From NCBI GenBank assembly GCA_964434425.1, contig CAYSVH010000001.1, positions 248,001-312,000 on the forward strand: DNA of 64,000 bases. The letters run 5' to 3'. This document shows, in pieces, positions 35,087-43,336 of the stretch; the first letter of the stretch is position 1; each line of letters opens with the position of its first letter. Source of the stretch: CALMEC01 sp964434425 (lineage in GTDB: Bacteria > Actinomycetota > Thermoleophilia > Miltoncostaeales > Miltoncostaeaceae). Under the pieces are notes generated by a model. That model worked only from the letters and a program-made list of their open reading frames with translations, had not been told where the DNA came from and did no database searches. The position numbers were made by a program, and so were the translations under genes.

Positions 35087-35880
35087 GCTCTCCTCGGCAG
35101 GCGCTCGCGGTGATCACCGGGGCCTCATCCGGCATCGGACGTGCATTCGCCCGGCATTACGCCCGCGAGGGGCATCCGCTCCTGCTGATCGCCCGCCGCG
35201 AGGAGCGCCTCCGCGACCTCGCACTCGAACTCGCCAACCGCCACGACGTGGAGGTCGGGTTCGCCGCGGCCGACCTCGCCACCCCCGAGGGGCGGCGCAC
35301 GGCGCGCGAGGCCGTGGACGCCGTGCGCGCGGTCGAGGTCGTGGTGCTGAACGCCGGCTTCGGCGGTGTCGGCGCCGTGGCCGACCTTTCGCGGGAGCAT
35401 CAGACGGCCATGGTGGCCGTCAACTGCGAGGCGGTGGTCGACCTCGCCACCCACGTGCTGCCGCGCCTTCTCGCCCAGCGCAACGGCACCATCATCGTCG
35501 TCTCCTCCGCGGCGGCGTGGCAGCCGATCCCCCACACGGCCACCTACGCCGCCACCAAGGCGTTCGACCTGCACTTCGCCGAGGCGCTCGCCAACGAGCT
35601 CCGCGGCACGGGAGTGCGGTGTATCGCCTCGTGCCCGGGGCCCACCCGCACGGAGTTCGGCGAGGTCGCGGGCGGGTCGTCGCCGTCGTGGACACCTCCG
35701 CACACACCCGAGCAGGTCGTGCGGGAGACCGTCCGGGCGCTCGACCGCGGCCGGGTGCGCGTGGCCACCGGCATCGCGGCGAAGGTCACCACCGTGGCGG
35801 CGTCCATCCTGCCGCGCCGTCTCGTGGTCGCGGTGGCCGGGATGATCCATCGACGCGCCGACCGGCACCAACCCCGGTGA
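35083..35880 (+). CDS. Short-chain dehydrogenase/reductase
   Basis: 265 residues, classical SDR. The cofactor motif is TGASSGIG (about 13-20), with NAG at VVLNAGFGG. The catalytic Ser is in VVSSAAA and the YxxxK in TYAATKAF, followed by the PG motif CPGPTRTEF. A preference for NADP(H) is suggested by the basic residues after beta-2 (ARREERL). GTG start at 35083. The substrate is not evident; the C-terminal hydrophobic stretch (about 230-250) may touch membranes or lipids. Confidence 0.9.
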   Translation: MSSPRQALAVITGASSGIGRAFARHYAREGHPLLLIARREERLRDLALELANRHDVEVGFAAADLATPEGRRTAREAVDAVRAVEVVVLNAGFGGVGAVADLSREHQTAMVAVNCEAVVDLATHVLPRLLAQRNGTIIVVSSAAAWQPIPHTATYAATKAFDLHFAEALANELRGTGVRCIASCPGPTRTEFGEVAGGSSPSWTPPHTPEQVVRETVRALDRGRVRVATGIAAKVTTVAASILPRRLVVAVAGMIHRRADRHQPR

Positions 35881-35900
35881 GAGGATGACGATCCCGGCCG

Positions 35901-35906
35901 TAGAAT
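35901..35906 (+). promoter_or_regulatory. Possible -10 box (TAGAAT) of the WecA/TagO-like gene
   Basis: TAGAAT lies 38 bp before the chosen GTG (35944) and 8 bp before an in-frame GTG (35914) that could serve as a leaderless start. A small hairpin (GCACCC/GGGTGC, 35916-35934) lies in between. Confidence 0.45.
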
Positions 35907-35943
35907 GGATCCTGTGCACCCGAACCCGGGTGCGGAGGCGTCT

Positions 35944-37053
35944 GTGACCAACACGCTCATTCCCGTCATCTGTGCGGTGGTAGCGATTCTCGCCGCGATC
36001 GTCCTCACCCCGCTCGCGGCGCACCTCGCGCGTCTCGTCGGTGCCGTGAGCGAGCCGGCCGGCCGGAACATCCACTCGGTGCCGACGCCCCTTCTGGGCG
36101 GGCTGGCCATGCTGGCCGCGTTCCTCATCCCGGTCATCTTCTATCTGCCGCTGTTCGACACCCCCTCCAAGGGGCTCATCGGCGGCGCGATCGTCGTGTG
36201 CCTGGTGGGCGCCCTGGACGACATCTTCGACCTCAACCCGGCGATCAAGCTGGCCGGGCAGATCGGCGCGGCCATCATCCCGGTGGCGGCAGGACTCACC
36301 ATCGACCACATCACGGTCCCGCTGCTCGGCGTGGGCGAACTCGGCCCCGCGCAGTACCCGATCACGGTCCTCTGGTTCGTGGCGCTCACGAACATGATCA
36401 ACTTCATCGACGGAATGGACGGGCTCGCCGCCGGGGTGTCGGCGATCGGGCTGACCACGTTCGCCATCATCGCCGCGTCCCTCGACCGCGCCGTCCCGGC
36501 GATCATCGCCGCGTCCCTCGCGGGGGCCGCCATCGGCTTCCTCGCACACAACTTCCACCCGGCGCGGATCTTCATGGGCGACGCCGGCTCGCTGCTTCTC
36601 GGGTTCATCGTCGCCGGCGTCGCCGTCAGCGGGGTCATGAAGAGCGCGGCCGCCCTCGCCATCGTCCTGCCGCTCATCATCATGGCGATCCCGATCCTCG
36701 ACACCTCGTTCGTCGTCCTGAAACGGCTGAAGCACGGGGTGCCGGTCTACTCAGCCGACCGCAGCCACTTCCACCATCGCTTCTTCACCATCGGCTGGGG
36801 GCAGCGGCGGACGGTGCTCGCCATGTACGTCTGGTGCATCATCATGAGCGGCGTCGCCATCGTGATCAGCTTCCGCTTCGGCGGATGGATCGGGATGACG
36901 ATCGCGGGGGCCGTCGCGGTGGCCGCCGGCGTCTACCTGGTCTACGTGCTCGAGATCCTCAAGTGGAACGGCACACCGCTGGTCGAGATCATGCGTCGCC
37001 GGCGGATCGGGGACTCCCCGTCGAAGACGACGCACTCGATGACGGGCCGCTGA
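35944..37053 (+). CDS. Undecaprenyl-phosphate GlcNAc-1-phosphate transferase (WecA/TagO family)
   Basis: 369 residues from the GTG at 35944 with GGAG upstream; an in-frame GTG at 35914 would add ten residues. About eleven membrane segments. Catalytic motifs of the MraY/WecA superfamily are present: GALDDIFDL, TNMINFIDGMDGLAAG and the cytoplasmic SHFHHRFF loop. It transfers a sugar-1-phosphate, probably GlcNAc, to undecaprenyl or decaprenyl phosphate and begins synthesis of teichoic-acid linkage units, arabinogalactan-type linkers or other cell-wall glycans. Related genes are not adjacent. Confidence 0.92.
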   Translation: MTNTLIPVICAVVAILAAIVLTPLAAHLARLVGAVSEPAGRNIHSVPTPLLGGLAMLAAFLIPVIFYLPLFDTPSKGLIGGAIVVCLVGALDDIFDLNPAIKLAGQIGAAIIPVAAGLTIDHITVPLLGVGELGPAQYPITVLWFVALTNMINFIDGMDGLAAGVSAIGLTTFAIIAASLDRAVPAIIAASLAGAAIGFLAHNFHPARIFMGDAGSLLLGFIVAGVAVSGVMKSAAALAIVLPLIIMAIPILDTSFVVLKRLKHGVPVYSADRSHFHHRFFTIGWGQRRTVLAMYVWCIIMSGVAIVISFRFGGWIGMTIAGAVAVAAGVYLVYVLEILKWNGTPLVEIMRRRRIGDSPSKTTHSMTGR

Positions 37054-37061
37054 CGCCGCAA

Positions 37062-37088
37062 CCTCGGGGTCGGCCGCGCGCCCCGGGG
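37062..37088. terminator. Weak hairpin between convergent genes
   Basis: CCTCGGGG (37062-37069) can pair with CCCCGGGG (37081-37088), with one G-T wobble. It lies between the stops of the convergent WecA-like and GGDEF/HD-GYP genes. Confidence 0.35.
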
Positions 37089-37089
37089 C

Positions 37090-39726
37090 TCACCGCTCCA
37101 GCGGTACCGAGGGCCGACGATCGCCGAAGGGCTCCGTCGGGTCCTGAACCAGTGCGGCCAGGGCCTCCACCACGCGCGGTGAGAACTGCCTCCCCGCCAG
37201 CGCCTCGCATGCCTCCAGCGCCTCGCTCGGTGTGTGCCTGCGGCTCTGCACGCCGACCTCCGTCATCGCGTCCCAGGCGTCGGCCACGGCCAGGATCTGG
37301 GCGCCGAGAGGGATCGCATCGCCGTGCAGGCCGTCCGGATACCCGGTCCCGTCCCAGCGCTCATGGTGGCCGCGAAGCCAGGCCACCTGTCGCTCGGTGA
37401 GGATGTCCGAGACGATCTCGCCGCCCAGGATCACATGGCCCATCATCCGGGTGCGGTCGTCGTCCGAGAGGACCTCCCGGCGGAGGAGCCGGTCCGGCAG
37501 GCCGATCTTCCCGACGTCGTGGACGAGGGCGGCCTCGTGCAGGGCCGACACATCGGCCGGGCTCCAGCCCACCCTGCGCGCGAGTGAGGCGGCCGCGGCG
37601 GCCACACGCTCGCTGTGGCGCACGCTGGCGGGGTGCTTCGCATCCACGGTGCGTGCGAGGGCGCGAAGGGCCCCCATCGCCTGCTGCTGGGCCATGCGTT
37701 CGCTGCGGCGCTCGGGCGACAGCTCCTCCACCACGAGCGGCGAGTAGCTCATGGTGCGGTTGCGGCCGTTCGCCTTGGCCCAGTAGAGGGCGCTGTCCGC
37801 CAGGCGCAGCAGGCGGTCGGGGGTCGTCGCCGACGACAGATCCGCGATGCCGACGGACACCGTCTGGGAGGACAGACCGTCCGGCTGGGCGCGGTGCTCG
37901 TACTCGTGGCGGATGCGCTCGGCCAGGCGGCGCGCCTCGTCCGCGTCGCAGCCCGGGAGGACCGCGGCGAACTCCTCACCGCCGGTGCGGGCCACGGTCT
38001 GTCCCGGTCGCACGCGTGCCGACAGGAGGCGGGCGAAGGAGCGCAGGACGCGGTCCCCGGTCTGGTGGCCGCACGAGTCGTTGACGTCCTTGAAGTGGTC
38101 GAGGTCGAAGATGATGACGGCGAGCGGGGTGTTCCGCGTGAGGGCGCGCTCGACCTCCTCCTCCAGTCGCTCGTTGAAGGTGCGGTGGTTCAGGAGCCCC
38201 GTCAGAGGGTCCGTCGTGGCCCGGAGTGCCAGTCGCACGCGTGCGTCCGCGTTCGCGATCGCCATGCCGACCAGCTCGGCGAAACGCGCGAGGCGCTCCT
38301 GCGAGCGGGGAGGCAGGGTGTCCGGCAGGCGCGCGGCGACGGTGAGGGCGCCCCAGGTCAGTGAGCCCACCCGGATGGGCGCCGAGGCGTTCACGCGGTA
38401 CCCGGCGGCGGCCAGCGGGTCGTGCTCGCCATCTGTGTCCTCCACCCGCGCGGGACGGCCGCTTCGGCAGGTGAGGCTGGGCGCGGACGATCCGTCGAGG
38501 GGAACCGTGGTGGGGAGGGCCACCGAACCGGGGCTCCGTCGCCAACCGCCCACGGTGGTGGCACGGCCCGCGTCACGGTCGAACCGGCTAACCAGTCCGG
38601 CGTCGGCGTCGAGCAGCTCGGCGACCTCCTTCGCGACCAGCGCGAAGATCCCCTGGGGATCGGACTCGGCGGCGACGGCCGTCGCCACCCGCCCCAGCGC
38701 CGCCTGCTGGCGCACCAGCCGCTCCAGCTCACGCTGGTGAGTGCGCCAGCTGGTGACGTCCTTCAGGACGTGCACGCGTCCGCCCTCACTCGACGACTCG
38801 TCGTCGAGCACGGCCGCGCTCAGCGCGATGGGCACCGTGTCACCGTCGGGGCCCGCCAGCTCGATGTCGCGTTCGCCCGTGAAACCCGGCCCGATGCCGG
38901 CCTGCGTCAGGTAGGCGGCGTGCCGGCCGATGGCGCTGTCGTCGATGCCGAGGATCTCCCGGGCCCGCCGGTTCGCGTCGCGCAGGGTGCCCTCCGCGTC
39001 GATCACGGTCACACCGTCACCGACGCTCGACACCACGGCCGTGCGTTCGGCGGCCTCCCGGTGCAGGCCCCGGACGATGCGCGACCGGGCGCGTTCGAGG
39101 AACGTCCAGATGGCGAACGTCGCGATCCCCATGACGATCGCGACCAGGATGATGCCGGTGACGAGGTTGCGCGTCAGGGACCGGAGCGTCACGCTCCGCT
39201 GGTCGCCGAGGGCCGACGCGGCGTACGACCACCGGAGCACGGCGTCGTCCAGCTGGTTGACGAGCGCCTGTCCCTCCTGGACCCGCGCGTTGCTCTCGGG
39301 GCTGCCCACGACGATGCCGGGGTCGTCGCTCCGCACGAGGGTGATCAGCTGGCCAAGCGCCGTCTCCATGTCGCGGATGGGCCGCTCCATGCTGGGTTCG
39401 CCCCGCGAGATCTGCACCTGACGGCCGACCTCGACGATGCCGGCCTCGAGGCTGGCGCGAACCACCGAGTCGATGCCGCGGCGTCCCTGGAAGCGGTTCT
39501 CCCAGAAGAGGATGTAGCCCTGGCGCAGCTCGCCCCGCAGCTGGTGCAGCTCCTGCGCCTGGCGCAGTGCGTCCTCGACGTCGTCCTGCGCCTGCGTGAT
39601 GCGCGTGCCGAACACGATCGTCCCCGCGGCGATGATCAGTGCGACCACGATGACGGTGCAGGCCTGGGCGATCTGGAGCAGGCGTGCGCGGCGGAGGTCT
39701 TCGAGTCGGTCTGCGGTCGAGGTCAC
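37090..39726 (-). CDS. Membrane GGDEF + HD-GYP protein with PAS and GAF domains
   Basis: 878 residues. Two membrane segments (about 17-40 and 187-210) bracket an extracytoplasmic helical sensor. A PAS domain (about 228-335), a GAF domain (about 340-500), GGDEF with intact GGEEF (582-586) and an HD-GYP domain with HD at 736-737 and HHERWDGTGYP at 787-797 follow. It therefore pairs a c-di-GMP synthase with a c-di-GMP phosphodiesterase of the HD-GYP class, as the upstream 28694-31234 protein does with EAL. The genes have no apparent operon partners. The signal is unknown. Confidence 0.94.
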   Translation of the reverse strand: MTSTADRLEDLRRARLLQIAQACTVIVVALIIAAGTIVFGTRITQAQDDVEDALRQAQELHQLRGELRQGYILFWENRFQGRRGIDSVVRASLEAGIVEVGRQVQISRGEPSMERPIRDMETALGQLITLVRSDDPGIVVGSPESNARVQEGQALVNQLDDAVLRWSYAASALGDQRSVTLRSLTRNLVTGIILVAIVMGIATFAIWTFLERARSRIVRGLHREAAERTAVVSSVGDGVTVIDAEGTLRDANRRAREILGIDDSAIGRHAAYLTQAGIGPGFTGERDIELAGPDGDTVPIALSAAVLDDESSSEGGRVHVLKDVTSWRTHQRELERLVRQQAALGRVATAVAAESDPQGIFALVAKEVAELLDADAGLVSRFDRDAGRATTVGGWRRSPGSVALPTTVPLDGSSAPSLTCRSGRPARVEDTDGEHDPLAAAGYRVNASAPIRVGSLTWGALTVAARLPDTLPPRSQERLARFAELVGMAIANADARVRLALRATTDPLTGLLNHRTFNERLEEEVERALTRNTPLAVIIFDLDHFKDVNDSCGHQTGDRVLRSFARLLSARVRPGQTVARTGGEEFAAVLPGCDADEARRLAERIRHEYEHRAQPDGLSSQTVSVGIADLSSATTPDRLLRLADSALYWAKANGRNRTMSYSPLVVEELSPERRSERMAQQQAMGALRALARTVDAKHPASVRHSERVAAAAASLARRVGWSPADVSALHEAALVHDVGKIGLPDRLLRREVLSDDDRTRMMGHVILGGEIVSDILTERQVAWLRGHHERWDGTGYPDGLHGDAIPLGAQILAVADAWDAMTEVGVQSRRHTPSEALEACEALAGRQFSPRVVEALAALVQDPTEPFGDRRPSVPLER

Positions 39727-39850
39727 GGGCGGATTCCGGGCGATGGAGGGGATGGGACCACCGGGGCCTCCGTCATGCCGGCACGGACGATATCGGCGAC
39801 GGCGGATCGCGGGACGGTGGGGCGGTACCCCGCCGTCCCGCGGCCATCCG

Positions 39851-41827
39851 TCACGGCAGCCGCAGCCACTCGCCGTCGTCCAGGCGCTTCAGATCGCGGG
39901 CCACGACGCCGCCGTCCGAGAGCGTGTACAGCGTCTCGCCGATCACGAGCGACCGCACGATGCCCGAGTCGCGTTCCTGGCTCCCCGGTCCCTGTGTCAG
40001 GGTGCGCGGGTCGCCGATGGTGGAGTCGGTGACGCGCAGGGCGACCGCCGAGCCGGCCGGCTCCGCTCCCTGACGACCGGACACCACCATGGGGATGACG
40101 GCCGTGCGCGTGGGCTCCCACCAGAGGAACGCGCGATGGTCCCATTCGACGCCCGAGTGGGCGCCCGGCGCCGTCCACTGCGCGATCCGCCGCGGCGAGG
40201 CGGCGTCGCTCACGTCGAACAGCGACACCTGGCTTCCGAGCCTGCGGCCGGTGTCGGTCGCGTCCTGGCCGATGCCGAGGACGCGGTTCTCGCCGACGGG
40301 GTGCAGGTAGGCCGAGTAGCCGTTGATCTTGAGTTCGCCCGTCATCCGCGGGGCCGCCGGGTCCGAGAGGTCGATCGTGTAGAGGGGGTCCGTCTCGCGG
40401 AAGGTGACGACGTATCCCCGGTCGCCCATGAAGCGCACGGCGTAGATGCGCTCGCCCTTACCGAGGCCGGTGACCCGTCCGGCCTCCACCAGGCGCCTGC
40501 CCTGCACGCGGAGGGTGGTGACGACGCTGTCGCTGCCGGTGGCGACGTCCACGGAGTCCGCCGCCGTACCGGCCAGGCCGACGTCGCCGGTCATCCGGGT
40601 GGTGGCCACCCGCAGGATCCCGTCATGCTCATCCATCGAGAACTGATTGAGGAGCGAGCCCTCGACGGATCCGCTCGCCCGGTAGTCGGTGGTACGGGGC
40701 CGGCTCACGTCGAACACGTGGATCCGCGTCGCCGTGCTGCGCGTGCCGGCCTCGTGCGAGGTCACGTACAGGTTGTCCGCCGACATCATGATCTCGTCGG
40801 AGGCGCCCATCACCGTGTCCTGATCCACCGGCTTCGCACCGCGCGCCGGATCGATGGTGAGGACGGTGACCGTGCCCGTGCCGGCGGGGGGACCGACGGG
40901 GCGGCTGATCTGGTCGCACGGAGCGATCACGGCGTCGGAGGTCGCCGTGCCGTCCCCGTCCTCCATCCGGTAGGAGGGAAGCCACGACGCCACGTCCATG
41001 TCCTTCATCTCGCGGATCGCGAGGGCCCGCTCCACGGTGCCCGAGAGGCCCGAGCGGTACGAGAGCGGGTACCGGGGCCGCGGGCCCGTCAGCACCACGC
41101 GCACCGTCCCGTCACGCATCCGTGCCGATGCGTAGGAGGCGTCGGTCGTGAGCCGGTCGACGATCCGCATGTCCTCGGGCGAGCTCACGTCGACGCTGGC
41201 GATGACGGTGCGCGCCGGGCCGCTGAGGGCGCGGCCGCTGGGTACGGTCATACCCGTCGGTGTGCCGGGGGCGATGTCGGGCGCCGCGTCCGTCCCGGCC
41301 GGCGGGCCCTCGGAGAGGGGGACGATGGTGGTGCCCACCACGAGCAGCCGGTCGCCCGCGAGGAGGAGGTCACTCGGGGTGAATCGCTGCGGGAACGCGA
41401 GCGTGCCCACCAGGCGCGGCCGGCCTCCCGACGGGTCGACGGCGTGCAGCTTGTCTCCCGCGATGGCGAAGATGCGCCTGCCGTCGGTCTTGACGATGTC
41501 GGGCTCGTCGATGCCGGCGTACTGGACGTTGGTGGTTGAGTGGTCGGCACCCGCCTGTGGCGTGGCGGCCTGGAGTTCGGAGCCGGCCGTGTCATCCGCG
41601 GCCGTCGCCGTGGGAAGCGCCCACTGCCGGCGATGGCCGTCCATCTCGGCCAGCGCCGCGTTCACGGCGTAGTCGGTGAGCGCGCCGCAGCCGGTGAACC
41701 GCTCCAGCTGTCCCTCGGCCGCCCGGGCAGACCCTCCGACGCCCGTGACCAGGGGGATCGCCACGACCGCACCGACGGCGGCGACGGCGATGGCGGGCGG
41801 TACCCAGCGCTTGGCGTATGTGCTCAT
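39851..41827 (-). CDS. Secreted beta-propeller-domain protein
   Basis: 658 residues. An N-terminal membrane signal/anchor (about 10-37) is followed by the Beta_propel domain: the entry motif STTNVQYAGIDEPDIVKTDGRRIFAI is the family hallmark, and repeated blade-like segments (for example RIYAVRFMGDRGYVVTF, DPLYTIDLSDPAAPRMTGELKINGYSAYLHPV) run to the C-terminus. Function of the family is unknown; it is an extracellular protein in bacteria and archaea. It is divergent from the GT4 gene. Confidence 0.88.
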   Translation of the reverse strand: MSTYAKRWVPPAIAVAAVGAVVAIPLVTGVGGSARAAEGQLERFTGCGALTDYAVNAALAEMDGHRRQWALPTATAADDTAGSELQAATPQAGADHSTTNVQYAGIDEPDIVKTDGRRIFAIAGDKLHAVDPSGGRPRLVGTLAFPQRFTPSDLLLAGDRLLVVGTTIVPLSEGPPAGTDAAPDIAPGTPTGMTVPSGRALSGPARTVIASVDVSSPEDMRIVDRLTTDASYASARMRDGTVRVVLTGPRPRYPLSYRSGLSGTVERALAIREMKDMDVASWLPSYRMEDGDGTATSDAVIAPCDQISRPVGPPAGTGTVTVLTIDPARGAKPVDQDTVMGASDEIMMSADNLYVTSHEAGTRSTATRIHVFDVSRPRTTDYRASGSVEGSLLNQFSMDEHDGILRVATTRMTGDVGLAGTAADSVDVATGSDSVVTTLRVQGRRLVEAGRVTGLGKGERIYAVRFMGDRGYVVTFRETDPLYTIDLSDPAAPRMTGELKINGYSAYLHPVGENRVLGIGQDATDTGRRLGSQVSLFDVSDAASPRRIAQWTAPGAHSGVEWDHRAFLWWEPTRTAVIPMVVSGRQGAEPAGSAVALRVTDSTIGDPRTLTQGPGSQERDSGIVRSLVIGETLYTLSDGGVVARDLKRLDDGEWLRLP

Positions 41828-41917
41828 GACGATCTCCTCGGACGCGTTGTCGAGGTGTGTACGCCGCCCCGCGGCGCGTCGTCACAGAGCACGTCCACTG
41901 TGGCGGGGCTCCGTCTG

Positions 41918-41923
41918 TAGCCT
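41918..41923 (+). promoter_or_regulatory. Possible -10 box (TAGCCT) of the GT4 gene
   Basis: TAGCCT ends 6 nt before the GTG start at 41930, the spacing expected for a leaderless transcript. Confidence 0.35.
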
Positions 41924-41929
41924 TCGGAT

Positions 41930-43141
41930 GTGACCGAAACGCCGGGCCTTCGCATCGCGATGGTGACCGAGTACGCCTATCCGATCCTCGGCGGCATCTC
42001 GGAACACGTCCACTTCCTCTCGCGGGAACTCGTCGCCCTGGGCCACGACGTGACCGTGATCACCGGCAGGTCCGGTGCGCGCGGCATGCTGCGTGAGATC
42101 GACGGGCGCGCGTACCTCGACCACGGCTACCGCACCCGGCGGCTGGGGTGGGCGGTACCCATCCCGCAGAACGGGTCCGTGGCCCGACAGACCCCGGTGC
42201 TCCGCCGGAGAATGGCGGAGGCCCTCCACGGGGCCGATGTGGTCCACGTGCAGGGCCTCGTCGGCGCCATGAACGCGCGCCAGGCGATCAACCGCAGCAG
42301 GGCGCCCGTGACCGTGGGTACCTTCCACACCTACACGGAGGGCGGTCACCACTGGTCCTACCGGTGGGTGGGCCGGCGTCTCAACCGCACGCTCGGCAGA
42401 CTCGACCGCCGCATCGCGGTGTCGCAGGCGTGCATCGACTCCCTCGAGCAGACCTTCGGCGGCGGCTTCGACATCATCCCGAACGGCGTGGATTGCGACC
42501 GCTTCCGCCCGCTCGCACCGGACGAGCCGCGACCCTCGGGGCCGGCGCGAATCCTGTTCGTCGCACGCCTCGAGCCGCGCAACCAGCTGGACCATCTGCT
42601 GCACGCGCTGGCGCGTCTGCGCGCACGCGGCCGGGACGTGATCGTCCAGGTGGCCGGCAGCGGCCCCACGCGCCGCAGGGACGAGCAGCTCGCCCGGCGA
42701 CTGGGGGTGGCCGACCGCGTGGAGTGGCTGGGGCTCATCCACGACGACCTGCCCCGCAGGTACCGGGAGGCCACGGTCCTCGCCGCGCCCTGCACGCTGG
42801 CGTCGTTCGGCGTGATCCTGATCGAGGCGGCCGCGAGCGGCATCCCCATCGTCTGCGCGTCGAACGTGGGTTTCCGCCAGGTGATCCGCGACGGCATGCC
42901 CGGGCGGTTTGTCCCCATGAACGACCCCGACGCCCTGGCCGACGGCCTGGACGAGGTGCTGCGCGATCCCGGCCTGCGGGCGGACTGGGGTCGCCGCGGA
43001 CGTGCGCTGTCGGTCGAGCGCTACGCGTGGCCGGGCGTCGCGCGCCGGGTGAGCGACCTCTACCACGAGACGCTCCGGGCCAAGGGCGCGACCCGCGGGG
43101 CGGCGTTCCAGCGGCCGTCCGAAGGCGCGATTCGCCGCTGA
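41930..43141 (+). CDS. GT4-family glycosyltransferase
   Basis: 403 residues with the GT-B fold: N-terminal Rossmann domain with the sugar-acceptor loop GGISEHVHFLSRELVALGHDVTVIT, and a C-terminal nucleotide-sugar domain (about 190-380) with FVARLEPRNQLDHLLHAL and the DDLPRRYREATVLAAPC region. The usual E-x7-E pair is altered: the second Glu is in GVILIEAAASG, but the first position is Ala/Ser (LASFG). It is therefore likely a variant PimA-like mannosyl- or glucosyltransferase on a lipid or glycan acceptor. The donor sugar is unknown. Confidence 0.88.
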   Translation: MTETPGLRIAMVTEYAYPILGGISEHVHFLSRELVALGHDVTVITGRSGARGMLREIDGRAYLDHGYRTRRLGWAVPIPQNGSVARQTPVLRRRMAEALHGADVVHVQGLVGAMNARQAINRSRAPVTVGTFHTYTEGGHHWSYRWVGRRLNRTLGRLDRRIAVSQACIDSLEQTFGGGFDIIPNGVDCDRFRPLAPDEPRPSGPARILFVARLEPRNQLDHLLHALARLRARGRDVIVQVAGSGPTRRRDEQLARRLGVADRVEWLGLIHDDLPRRYREATVLAAPCTLASFGVILIEAAASGIPIVCASNVGFRQVIRDGMPGRFVPMNDPDALADGLDEVLRDPGLRADWGRRGRALSVERYAWPGVARRVSDLYHETLRAKGATRGAAFQRPSEGAIRR

Positions 43142-43207
43142 GACCGCGGTCCGCGGCGCTCGTTCGGAGGCCGAAGGGCCCGAAACATCGAGCAGGGGTT
43201 TTGCGGT

Positions 43208-43223
43208 GAAATACATACATTTC
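43208..43223. promoter_or_regulatory. Inverted repeat in the promoter region of the dehydratase-activator operon
   Basis: GAAAT (43208-43212) and ATTTC (43219-43223) form an inverted repeat with a 6-nt spacer in an AT-rich patch; flanking GTG and CGC extend it slightly. TATAAA follows at 43229-43234. The pattern loosely recalls Rex or other redox-regulator operators, but the match is weak. Confidence 0.35.
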
Positions 43224-43336
43224 GCGCGTATAAAACCGTCGCGAATGACCGTGTTCCATACCGATTGAGGGCGTCCGTGGGCCACCCTAGTTTCGAAGGA
43301 GCAACGCGCCCGAACACAAATACCGCGAGGTGATCG

